From: Aldehydirespirator sp965221215
GTDB lineage: Bacteria; Actinomycetota; Acidimicrobiia; Acidimicrobiales; Aldehydirespiratoraceae
DNA length: 64,000 nucleotides
Direction: 5' to 3'
NCBI GenBank assembly: GCA_965221215.1
Contig: OZ244872.1
Location: 2,418,001 to 2,482,000 of the forward strand
Below are positions 17,998 through 25,304 of the stretch, piece by piece. Position numbers and translations under genes: made by a program. Position 1 is the stretch's first letter, and every line of letters starts with the position of its first letter. The notes beneath the pieces are model-generated. The model was not told the origin of the DNA. It did no database searches and saw only the letters and a program-made list of their open reading frames with translations.

Positions 17998-18378
17998 TCA
18001 ACGGTCGGCTCGCTCTAGCCACCAGACGAACGAGTCGACGTCGTCGAGAATGGCGCTGTGCTCGCTGAGGAACGCGGCGAGCGCATCGGCCAGCACTCGC
18101 GCATGGTTCCCCACTGAGCGGGGGAACCGGCGGGCATGGGCGAGAACCAGCCCCGAGTGGCGCTGTGACGCGGCAGAGATGCGCCGGTCAAGCGCCGCAA
18201 AGTCATACACATCCTCAGTGACCACCGCTCTGCCTTCGGCCGTCGCCGTCCTAAGCAGATCCTCGTCCGACAACCCGATGAGATCGCGACGCTCCTTGAC
18301 TGCGACAACATCGTGCCCTAGGTCCCGCAGCAGGGCCGCGACGCTAGGGGCATACATCTCGTCGAGGAGGAGCTTCAC
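17998..18378 (-). CDS. DUF5615-type PIN-like toxin
   Basis: 126 residues. It begins MKLLLDEMYAPSVAALLRDLGHDV, has D in LSDEDLLRTA and VVTEDVYDF, and ends in a Trp-rich tail; this is the DUF5615/Mut7-C-like PIN fold. It overlaps the preceding antitoxin gene by 4 bp, the standard antitoxin-toxin order. Probable RNase toxin; the activity is inferred from the fold. Confidence 0.8.
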   Translation of the reverse strand: MKLLLDEMYAPSVAALLRDLGHDVVAVKERRDLIGLSDEDLLRTATAEGRAVVTEDVYDFAALDRRISAASQRHSGLVLAHARRFPRSVGNHARVLADALAAFLSEHSAILDDVDSFVWWLERADR

Positions 18379-18797
18379 CCGGTCAGCAGCTTGCGCTCGT
18401 TCTCCCAGGCGGCCAACTCGCGGTCGGCAATCTTTTCGTTCTCTGCGATCATGGCGTCGATCTCGTCGGTGAACTCGGCGTAGTACCGGCTGACAGCGCG
18501 GACCTGCCTCTCGGTGAGCCAGAGCTGCTCAGCCGTTTCCGCGATCCGCTCCTCGAGACTTCCCTCGAGACCCCGAAGCAGCGGGACGACCTGCCACACA
18601 TCGGGCCCGGTGTCCAGCGCGGCCCGCCGGCCGGCCGGCCCGTCGCGGAACACAATCCCGGGATAGGCATCCATCCGCAGGCCCTCGTCGATCAGTCGCT
18701 CCCCCGCCGAAGAGATCGACTCGCCTTGCTGAGCCGCGCCCCGCTTGAGCCGCTGGTAGACACCCGGCCGCTTGAACCGGATCGACAACACCGTCAT
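18375..18797 (-). CDS. antitoxin partner of the PIN-like toxin
   Basis: About 140 residues from the ATG at 18797 (an earlier in-frame GTG lies at 18824). The N-terminus (MTVLSIRFKRPGVYQRLKRGAAQQGESISSAGERL) looks like a ribbon-helix-helix DNA-binding module. The C-terminal half is acidic and helical and would hold the toxin. A perfect 7-bp inverted repeat immediately upstream, overlapping a TACAAT -10 element, suggests autoregulation and a leaderless transcript. Confidence 0.72.
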   Translation of the reverse strand: MTVLSIRFKRPGVYQRLKRGAAQQGESISSAGERLIDEGLRMDAYPGIVFRDGPAGRRAALDTGPDVWQVVPLLRGLEGSLEERIAETAEQLWLTERQVRAVSRYYAEFTDEIDAMIAENEKIADRELAAWENERKLLTG

Positions 18798-18822
18798 GGT
18801 GACATTGTAGTCAGCTGTCACC
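18798..18822 (-). promoter_or_regulatory. palindromic operator over a leaderless promoter
   Basis: Inverted repeat GGTGACA-N11-TGTCACC ends one base before the antitoxin ATG. On the minus strand its spacer contains TACAAT (18809-18804) six bases before the ATG, so transcription would start at or near the A of the start codon. Confidence 0.6.
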
Positions 18823-18823
18823 A

Positions 18824-18994
18824 CTAAGGCGTCGTGTGCGGTCCGTAGTCCCCGCGGTCTTCGTCGAGAACGTCGGCGGTGGTTCGCGGCGCGGGGAAGC
18901 GCTGAGCCGGCCCCAAACGTGTCCGGGACGCTGGTGTGATCCAGCCCTCCTCGATGCCCCGCTCGATCACCATGTCGCGAAACTCCTCGGCCAT
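18824..18994 (-). CDS. small Phd-antitoxin-tail-like protein, possibly a remnant
   Basis: A 56-residue ORF starting MAEEFRDMVIERGIEEGW and ending in a Pro/Asp-rich tail containing TTADVLDEDRGD. The sequence resembles the C-terminal toxin-binding part of Phd/VapB antitoxins and lacks their N-terminal DNA-binding part. No clear ribosome-binding site; CAGTA-N4-TACTG lies just upstream. It may be a truncated antitoxin left beside the intact TA pair. Confidence 0.4.
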   Translation of the reverse strand: MAEEFRDMVIERGIEEGWITPASRTRLGPAQRFPAPRTTADVLDEDRGDYGPHTTP

Positions 18995-19075
18995 GCAGTA
19001 ACGCTACTGGGGATGACCATCACATGCCGGTTGCGGCTACCGGTGGCTGGATGGCGGCCTTACTAGGGTTTGGCT

Positions 19076-19903
19076 GTGAGCGGCGCTGACCTTGGGGACC
19101 AGCTGCGGTTTCCGTTGGATGCGGGGGAGGTTGAGGCTTATCACTCCGATGGGGTAGTGGGGCCTTACCGGTTGGTGTCGCCTGATGTGATGGCAGAGAT
19201 GCGGGAGCGGATCGTGGACGAGATCATCGTTCCCGGGGCACAACTGGACGATCCCCATGTGGACTATCACGACCGCCATCTCGACCATGAGACGGTGTGC
19301 CGGCTGTGCCGGGGACCGGAGCTGGTGGACCGCATCGCGTCCCTCATCGGGCCCGACCTGCTGATCTGGCGCAGCAACTTCCAGATCAAGCAGCCCCTGG
19401 CCGCGGCCACCGGCGACGAGCAGCGCTACACCGAGGTGCCGTGGCACCAGGACGGCGCCTACTTCGATCTGCGGCCGCCGGTCTGGGTGTCGGCCTGGAT
19501 CGCCATCACCGAGGCGACCCTCGGCAATGGCTGTCTCCAGGTGGTTCGGGGCTCGCACACCAGCACCTTCGACCACGACATCGACGACACCCGCCACTCG
19601 TTCCACCAGGCGGTGCCGACCGAGGCCATCGATCCCGACGACATCGCGGTCTTCGAGCTGGAGCCGGGCGAGTTCGTGCTGTTCAGCGAGTACGCGCTGC
19701 ACGGGTCAGGCCCCAACCGGACGGCCCATCCCCGCATCGGATTGTCGCCGCGAGTAACCGTGCCGTTCGTGCGGGTGACCGGCAATCCGCTATACGCCGG
19801 CCGCGACCGGGCCCGCCACGCCCCCGACGAGCCCCGCCAGGTCGGGATCCTGCGTGGCGCCGACTACACCGGCCGCCATCACGTAGTGCCGCTGCCCTGC
19901 TGA
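19076..19903 (+). CDS. phytanoyl-CoA dioxygenase (PhyH)-family oxygenase
   Basis: 275 residues from GTG (TTG at 19070 also possible). The Fe(II) ligands are visible: H-x-D in VPWHQDGAYFDL and the distal H in YALHGSGPN. The 2-oxoglutarate-binding arginine is in RIGLSPRVTVPF. The family hydroxylates small organics using 2-oxoglutarate and O2. It converges on the DapA-family lyase gene. The native substrate cannot be inferred; related marine and soil copies are highly diverse. Confidence 0.85.
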   Translation: MSGADLGDQLRFPLDAGEVEAYHSDGVVGPYRLVSPDVMAEMRERIVDEIIVPGAQLDDPHVDYHDRHLDHETVCRLCRGPELVDRIASLIGPDLLIWRSNFQIKQPLAAATGDEQRYTEVPWHQDGAYFDLRPPVWVSAWIAITEATLGNGCLQVVRGSHTSTFDHDIDDTRHSFHQAVPTEAIDPDDIAVFELEPGEFVLFSEYALHGSGPNRTAHPRIGLSPRVTVPFVRVTGNPLYAGRDRARHAPDEPRQVGILRGADYTGRHHVVPLPC

Positions 19904-19906
19904 CGG

Positions 19907-20863
19907 TCAGTCGGGGGTTAGGACGTTGGGGGTGCCTATGGACTGGAGCATCTCCCGAGCCTGCTCCCGGTAGAGGTCGCGGATGTCGCGGGTGGGGGGA
20001 CGGTTGCGGCTCGACGGCAGGCCCACCAGCTCCATGCACAGCTTGTCGAGGTGGCCGTCGCCGCTGGTGTAGCCCTCCATCTCGGTCCACAGCCGCATGA
20101 ACGGCAGCACTGCCTTCACCAACTCGTGCTGGGCCTCGACGTAGCGGCCCTCGTTGAGCATGCCCCACATCCGCACCCCCCACTGGGGCCAGAAGTTGCA
20201 GATGTGGACCTCGATGCCCCTCGCTCCGAGCATGTGGCTGGTCGCGAACCGCAACTGGTTGTCGATGATGCAGAACCGGTCGGCGTAGTCGGCCACCACC
20301 CCCTCGAACTCCATGAACCCGTTGTCGGGCATCGACCACTTCAGCCCCACCACCGTGCCCAGGCCGGCCAGGCGGTCGATGAGGTCGTTGGAGATCTCCA
20401 AGCTGGTCCAGTGGGTGTTGTAGACCACCATGCCCACGTCGGAGGCGGCCGCGGCCGCGGCCACGTGCTCCATGAAGTCGTCGTCGGTGTGGGCGAAGTA
20501 GAACGGCGGCGACACCTGCATGTACTCGGCGCCGATGTCGGCCGCGGCCCGTGCCAGCCGCACCAGCTCGTTGGTGCTGGTGGTCTGGCCGCCCATCACC
20601 ACCGGTACCCGCCCGGCGGCCTCCTCCACCACCGCCGCGGTCACCGCCACCCGCTCGTCGACGGTCATGGTGGAGAAGTCCCCGGCCGCACCGCAGGCCA
20701 GCAGCACCCCGTTGCCGGTGGTGATCCCGCCATCGATCAGAAAGCTCACATGTTTGCGCACCGCGTCGAGGTCCACCGACAGCTCGTCGTCGTCACAGAA
20801 CATGGTGGGCACCGTCACATAGCAGCCCTGCAGGCGGTCGCGGAGTGCAGCGGTGTCGGTCAT
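19907..20863 (-). CDS. dihydrodipicolinate synthase/N-acetylneuraminate lyase-family aldolase
   Basis: 318 residues, a TIM-barrel class I aldolase. The Schiff-base lysine is in VVGLKWSMPD and the catalytic tyrosine in MVVYNTHW; the GGxTTGNG and MGG stretches are typical. It is the last gene of the oligopeptide-type ABC operon and is joined to it by three coupled mini-ORFs. It is more likely a catabolic lyase for a 2-keto-acid intermediate than the lysine-pathway DapA, given the transporter context (inference). Confidence 0.85.
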   Translation of the reverse strand: MTDTAALRDRLQGCYVTVPTMFCDDDELSVDLDAVRKHVSFLIDGGITTGNGVLLACGAAGDFSTMTVDERVAVTAAVVEEAAGRVPVVMGGQTTSTNELVRLARAAADIGAEYMQVSPPFYFAHTDDDFMEHVAAAAAASDVGMVVYNTHWTSLEISNDLIDRLAGLGTVVGLKWSMPDNGFMEFEGVVADYADRFCIIDNQLRFATSHMLGARGIEVHICNFWPQWGVRMWGMLNEGRYVEAQHELVKAVLPFMRLWTEMEGYTSGDGHLDKLCMELVGLPSSRNRPPTRDIRDLYREQAREMLQSIGTPNVLTPD

Positions 20864-20986
20864 GTCGCCTCCTCGGACGGCTGGGATTCCGCGGCGGGAG
20901 CCATCAGGTCTCCTCGGATGGCTCGGGTTCCACAGCGTGAGTCATCAGGTCTCCTCGGGCGGTCTGGGTTCCACAGCGTGGGCCAT
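20860..20986 (-). repeat. three tandem 41-bp units forming a chain of mini-ORFs
   Basis: Three 41-bp units separate the ABC ATPase gene from the lyase gene. Each carries a GAGGAG site, and each encodes a 13-14-codon ORF ending (S/P)EE(T/AT): 20945-20986, 20904-20945 and 20860-20904. Stop and next start overlap as TGATG at each joint and as ATGA at the lyase start. The ATPase C-terminus KPSEEL-stop is the apparent founder of the repeat. The chain would let ribosomes re-initiate from the ATPase gene to the lyase gene. Confidence 0.75.
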
Positions 20987-22032
20987 CAGAGCTCCTCGGA
21001 GGGTTTGCTCGCCACGACCACCGGGGTCTGAAGCGAGGCTCGCTGGTCAGCGGTCAGGTGGCATAGCACGTCGTGGGTCTCGCTGTCCTGGAGGCGGGGC
21101 GGGTAATCGACCTCGCACACCCCGGCGATGCAGTGCTGGCAGCGGGGCTCGAAGGCGCAGCCAGCGTCGGGGGCGGTGCCCACCGTCGAGGCGTCCTCGG
21201 CCTGCGCGGAGGTCCGGTGCTCGCCCTTGCCGGGGATCGAGTCGAGCAGCAGGGCGGTGTAGGGGTGGTGGGGCGGGGTGAAGATCTCCTCCACGGTGCC
21301 CTGTTCCACGATGCGGCCGTGGTACAGCACCACCACCCGGTCGGCCAGCCACCGCACCACGGCCAGGTCGTGGGCGATGAACAGGTAGGCCACGTTGCTC
21401 TCAGCTTGCAGCTCCCGCAGCAGTTCCAGGATGTTGTCCTGCACCGACACGTCCAGCGCGGAGAGGACCTCGTCGCACAGGATCAGTTTGGGCTCGGCGG
21501 CCAGGGCCTGGGCGATGGCCACCCGCTGGGCCTCGCCCCCGCTGAGCTGGGGCGGGTAGCGGTCGATGTAGCCGGGGTCGAGGTGGACGCTGGCCAGCAG
21601 CTCGGCCATCCGGTCGCGCCGCTCGGCCCCCGACAGCTTGAAGAACACGTCGAGGGTGCGGCCCAGGCTGTAGCGGACCTTGCGGCGGGGGTTGAGCGAC
21701 GACGCCGGGTTCTGGAACACGTACTGGATGTGGCGCAGCAACTCGGCCGGCCGGCGGTGCACAGGCCGGGTGATGTCGTTGCCGTCGAAGCGCAGGCTGC
21801 CCCGCTGGGGCTGGATGAGCCCGGCGATGGACCGGGCCAGGGTGGTCTTGCCGCTGCCGCTCTCGCCGACGAGGGCCACTGTCTCGCCCGGGTTGATGGT
21901 GAACGAGGCGTCGCGCACCGCGGGCGCGGGCTCGGTGGTGTCTGACCGCAGGGCCTGCACCAGCCGGGACAGCAGGCCGCGGCGGGGCCGGTAGGTGATC
22001 TGGACGTCGGTGACCTCGAGCAGCGGGGTCAC
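20986..22032 (-). CDS. oligopeptide-type ABC transporter ATP-binding protein (OppF/DppF-like)
   Basis: About 348 residues from the GTG at 22032, chosen because a relay ORF ends on it and a GGGGGA site precedes it; the open frame extends to 22116. Walker A is GESGSGKTT, the signature is LSGGEAQRVAIA, and Walker B is LILCDEVLSALD. The C-terminal Opp-type domain has CAFEPRCQHC. It pairs with the OppD-like ATPase upstream to drive import of a peptide-like or glycosidic solute. Confidence 0.9.
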   Translation of the reverse strand: MTPLLEVTDVQITYRPRRGLLSRLVQALRSDTTEPAPAVRDASFTINPGETVALVGESGSGKTTLARSIAGLIQPQRGSLRFDGNDITRPVHRRPAELLRHIQYVFQNPASSLNPRRKVRYSLGRTLDVFFKLSGAERRDRMAELLASVHLDPGYIDRYPPQLSGGEAQRVAIAQALAAEPKLILCDEVLSALDVSVQDNILELLRELQAESNVAYLFIAHDLAVVRWLADRVVVLYHGRIVEQGTVEEIFTPPHHPYTALLLDSIPGKGEHRTSAQAEDASTVGTAPDAGCAFEPRCQHCIAGVCEVDYPPRLQDSETHDVLCHLTADQRASLQTPVVVASKPSEEL

Positions 22033-22106
22033 GACGAGCCGTCCCCCGCTGATCTTGTGGAGCTGGAGGCAACGTGTGAGTCCATTCGACCGGATTGTCG
22101 GGTCAT
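22029..22106 (-). other. 25-codon relay ORF between two ABC ATPase genes
   Basis: The ATG overlaps the stop of the OppD-like gene (ATGA) and its TGA overlaps the GTG of the OppF-like gene (GTGA). The peptide is Ser/Arg-rich with no recognisable domain. It supports 22032 as the OppF start. Confidence 0.5.
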
Positions 22107-23140
22107 GGCGCGACACCGGCCTCGATAGCGGGGACCCGCCAGCAGGCCACCTGGTGCAGCGGCTCGATCTCGTCGAGCCGCTGCCGATCGCTGAAGCACT
22201 GCGGCCGCGAGTGGGGGCACCGGGGCGCGAAGCCGCACCCGTCGGGCAGGTCGTCGCGGCGCAGCAGGCCCCGCAGCTTCTCGGTGCCGGCGTGCTCGGT
22301 CTCCACCCGGGGCACGGCCGCGATCAAGCCGCGGGTGTAGGGGTGGCGGGGCCGGTTGAACAGCTCGGCGGTGGGGGCGATCTCGATGAGCTCGCCGGCG
22401 TACATCACCGCCACCCGGTCGCAGATCTGCTCCAGCACGCCCAGGTTGTGGCTGACATAAAGGGCGCTCATGCCGCTGTCGCCCTTGATATGGGTGAGCA
22501 GGTCGAGCAGCCGGGCCTGGGTGGTGACGTCCAGCGCGGTGGTGGGCTCGTCCAGCACGATCAGATCGGGCCGGCAGGCGATGGCTATGGCGATCACCAC
22601 CCGCTGCTGCTGGCCGCCGCTGAGCTGGTGGGGGTAGCGGCGGGCGATCTCGGCCGGCTCGGGCAGGCCAACCTGGCCGAACAGCTCCACCGTGCGCTCC
22701 ATGGCGTCTCGGCCCGAACTCACCCCATGCCCCTCCAGCGTCTCGACCACCTGCCGGCCGACCTTCATCGACGGCGTGAGGGTGCTGGCCGGATTCTGGG
22801 GCACCAGCGAGATCCGGGCCCCCCGGATGGGCTGCATCTGGCGGTCGGACAGGCCCAGCAGATCCCGGCCGTCGAAGCTGACCCGCCCTCCCGCCAGGCG
22901 GCTGCCGGGCTTGCGGTAGCCGAACATGGCCAGCGCGGTGGTGGTCTTGCCGCAGCCCGACTCGCCGGCCAGGCCCAGCGTCTCGCCCCGGCCGATGGAG
23001 AACGACACGTCCTTGACCACGCTCACCCACTGGTCATCGTTGCGGTAGTCCACGGTGAGATGATCAACCCTCACCAGCGGCTCGATCGCGTTGGCCGAGG
23101 CGCCGTCCAGGACCGCACCACTGGTAGCCGCCGGGGTCAT
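22103..23140 (-). CDS. oligopeptide-type ABC transporter ATP-binding protein (OppD/DppD-like)
   Basis: About 345 residues; the ATG at 23140 has a GGAGGGGCG site directly upstream. Walker A is GESGCGKTT, the signature is LSGGQQQRVVIA, and Walker B is LIVLDEPTTALD. The C-terminal oligopeptide domain has CGFAPRCPHSRPQC, typical of the family. Belongs to the operon SBP-permease-permease-ATPase-ATPase-lyase. Confidence 0.92.
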   Translation of the reverse strand: MTPAATSGAVLDGASANAIEPLVRVDHLTVDYRNDDQWVSVVKDVSFSIGRGETLGLAGESGCGKTTTALAMFGYRKPGSRLAGGRVSFDGRDLLGLSDRQMQPIRGARISLVPQNPASTLTPSMKVGRQVVETLEGHGVSSGRDAMERTVELFGQVGLPEPAEIARRYPHQLSGGQQQRVVIAIAIACRPDLIVLDEPTTALDVTTQARLLDLLTHIKGDSGMSALYVSHNLGVLEQICDRVAVMYAGELIEIAPTAELFNRPRHPYTRGLIAAVPRVETEHAGTEKLRGLLRRDDLPDGCGFAPRCPHSRPQCFSDRQRLDEIEPLHQVACWRVPAIEAGVAP

Positions 23141-23241
23141 CGCCCCTCCAGCCAACTCTGGCAACCGCCGAGGTCATCGTCCAGCCCGCCATAGCCGACA
23201 GACGCGAGGATCATTGCGCCAGCGGCAGGAATGCCCGACAT
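23137..23241 (-). other. 34-codon relay ORF between permease and ATPase genes
   Basis: The ATG shares its A with the stop of the OppC-like permease (TGATG), and its TGA overlaps the ATG of the OppD-like ATPase (ATGA). It begins MSGIPAAGAMILASVGYGG and ends with the GLEGR-coding ribosome-binding site. A real small membrane peptide is possible because the first half is hydrophobic. Confidence 0.5.
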
Positions 23242-24257
23242 CAGTCCGAGCTCCGGCGGGTGGAAACGCCGAGGATGTCGGCAACCTCCTCGGTGACAAG
23301 GCTGAGGGCCACCACCAGCGAGGCCAGCGCCCCGGCCGGGCCCAGCACCATCCACTTCGAGGCACTGAGGAACTTGCGGCCCTCGTTGATCATCAGCCCC
23401 CACTCCGGCGACGGCGGCGCGGCCGCGAAGCCCAGGAAGCTCAGCGCGCCGATGAAGAACACCGCGTACCCGGTGCGCAGCGAGAACTCCACCAGCACGT
23501 TGCCCAGCACGTTGGGCAGGATCTCGCGCCGGGCGATCGAGAACGCCGACTCGCCTCGCAGCCTGGCCTTGGTCACGAAGTCCTCGGTGACCACCACCAG
23601 CGCCGCGGCCCGTACGGTGAGGGTCACCGGCCAGGTGAAGAAGAAGGCGACGGTCAGGATGATCACCAGGTTGTTGGTGTCGATGGAGCCCAGGATCAGC
23701 AGGGTCATGATCAACCCCGGCAGGGCCAGCATGATGTCGACGCCGCGCATGCCGACCTCGTCCACCCAGCCCCGCTTGTAGGCCAGCAGAATGCCGATGG
23801 TGGAGCCGGCCACGACAGCTAGGCCCGATGCCGACAGCGCCTGGATCAGCACGATCCGCTCGCCCCGGACCACCCGGCTGAACACGTCGCGCCCGAAGTT
23901 GTCGGTGCCGAAGGGGTGGTCCCACGACGGGCCGCCGAAGGGCTCGCCGACGAGCATCGTGTCGTGGGTGTACGGCGCCCACCACGGTCCGGTGATGGCG
24001 GTGAAGAAGTGCAGGGCCAGCACCCCCAGCAGCACCACGAACACGGGACGCTCCCGGGTGAGCCGCGCCAGCCGCCGGAGACGGCCGGGTCCGGCCTCCG
24101 GCCTGTCGGCAATCGAGGCGCCGGTCGCATGGACGTCAGTAGCCGGCCTGTCAGTCCCCGGGGTGCCGGTCACGCCGGTGTCAGCCACAGGCGTGTCAGC
24201 CACAGGCGTGTCAGCCACAGGCGTGTCAGCCACAGGGGTGTCCGTAGGGCTGTCCAT
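23241..24257 (-). CDS. oligopeptide-type ABC transporter permease (OppC/DppC-like)
   Basis: 338 residues from the ATG at 24257, which shares one base with the stop of the OppB-like gene (TGATG). An unusual N-terminal extension of about 55 residues contains four DTPVA repeats and further Thr/Asp/Pro-rich sequence. The usual core follows: a first membrane segment, HPFGTDNFGRDVFSRVVRG, then the EAA-loop region TEDFVTKARLRGESAFSIARREILPN. The 15-bp DNA repeat behind DTPVA could change length by slippage. Confidence 0.9.
   Translation of the reverse strand: MDSPTDTPVADTPVADTPVADTPVADTGVTGTPGTDRPATDVHATGASIADRPEAGPGRLRRLARLTRERPVFVVLLGVLALHFFTAITGPWWAPYTHDTMLVGEPFGGPSWDHPFGTDNFGRDVFSRVVRGERIVLIQALSASGLAVVAGSTIGILLAYKRGWVDEVGMRGVDIMLALPGLIMTLLILGSIDTNNLVIILTVAFFFTWPVTLTVRAAALVVVTEDFVTKARLRGESAFSIARREILPNVLGNVLVEFSLRTGYAVFFIGALSFLGFAAAPPSPEWGLMINEGRKFLSASKWMVLGPAGALASLVVALSLVTEEVADILGVSTRRSSD
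24178..24240. repeat. 15-bp tandem repeat, four copies
   Basis: Unit GTGTCAGCCACAGGC repeated four times, the last with one change. It lies inside the permease gene and codes for (A)DTPV repeats in its cytoplasmic N-terminus. The 15-bp period keeps frame, so copy-number changes would only alter tail length. Confidence 0.9.
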
Positions 24258-25246
24258 CAGCCGGTCCTCAGTCGGGGGTTCAGCGCGGCCGCCACCAGGT
24301 CGGCCCCCAGGTTGCACAGGACGTAGACGCCGGCCAGGATCATGGTCGAGGCCAGGATGACCGGCGTGTCCAGCAGCCGCAGCGCGTCGAGCAGCAGCAG
24401 TCCGATACCTGGATAGGTGAACACCACCTCCACCAGCACCACCCCGCCCACCAGCCACACCACGTTGATGACCGTGGCCCGCAGGGCCGGGCCCAGGGCG
24501 TTGGGCAGGGCGTGCAGCAGCATCACCCGGCGGCGGGGCAGGCCCTTGAGGGTGGCGAACTGCACGTAGTCGGAGTTCAGGACGGACAGCAGGCTGGCCT
24601 GCATCTGGCGCACCGCGAAGCCGGTCATGGCCGCGGTCAGCGTCACCGCGGGCAGGGTCATCATCTGTAGCTGGGCCCCGAACGACTCGGCCTGGTCGAC
24701 GAGCGATAACGGGGGGAACCATTCGAGGGCCACCGCGAAGATGACCAGCAGGAATATGGCGATCACGAAGTCGGGTACCGCGCAACCGAGGATCACCAGC
24801 GTCGAGAGGCCGGCCGCGAAGGTCCGGTCGCGGTAGACGGCGGTGACGATCCCGATGACCAGGCTGAGCGGGATGTACATGATCAGGGCGAACGCGGCCA
24901 GCTGCAGCGTGTTGGTCAGGCGGGGAACGATGATGTCGGTGACGCTCCGGTTGATCCGCCCGGCCGGCGCTCCCTCGGTCGGCGGTCGGGCCTGCACCAG
25001 CGACTCGCCCCAGTCTCCCTGCACGAAGCCGGTGATCCAGGTCGTGTAGCGCTGCAGGGCCGGCGCGTCTAGGTTCATCTGCTCCTGGAAGTGGGCCACC
25101 CGCTCCGGGGTCGCCTCACGGCCGAGCATCCGGGTGGCCGCGTCGCCGGGCAGCAGCTCGACCGCCCAGAAGGTGATCAGCGAGACCGCGATCAGGGCGA
25201 CTACGGCCAGCGCAGTCCGTTGTCCGGTGACGCGGACGAAGTGCAC
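24257..25246 (-). CDS. oligopeptide-type ABC transporter permease (OppB/DppB-like)
   Basis: 329 residues from GTG. The N-terminal membrane segment is followed by the periplasmic region, then five further hydrophobic segments. The EAA-like loop is SDYVQFATLKGLPRRRVMLLHALPNAL, with the terminal GxGLLLLDAL stretch typical of OppB. The GTG shares one base with the stop of an 8-codon ORF (25246-25272). It lies 58 bp after the substrate-binding gene. Confidence 0.92.
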   Translation of the reverse strand: MHFVRVTGQRTALAVVALIAVSLITFWAVELLPGDAATRMLGREATPERVAHFQEQMNLDAPALQRYTTWITGFVQGDWGESLVQARPPTEGAPAGRINRSVTDIIVPRLTNTLQLAAFALIMYIPLSLVIGIVTAVYRDRTFAAGLSTLVILGCAVPDFVIAIFLLVIFAVALEWFPPLSLVDQAESFGAQLQMMTLPAVTLTAAMTGFAVRQMQASLLSVLNSDYVQFATLKGLPRRRVMLLHALPNALGPALRATVINVVWLVGGVVLVEVVFTYPGIGLLLLDALRLLDTPVILASTMILAGVYVLCNLGADLVAAALNPRLRTG

Positions 25247-25304
25247 TAGCCGAGGCTACTCATGGGGCTCATCTGGCGGGTCCTGCCCGCGGGCGCTGGA
25301 GCGT

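Noticed and set aside
24178..24240. short regularly spaced repeats as a possible CRISPR
   Set aside because: 15-bp units without spacers, inside a permease gene; a simple coding tandem repeat.
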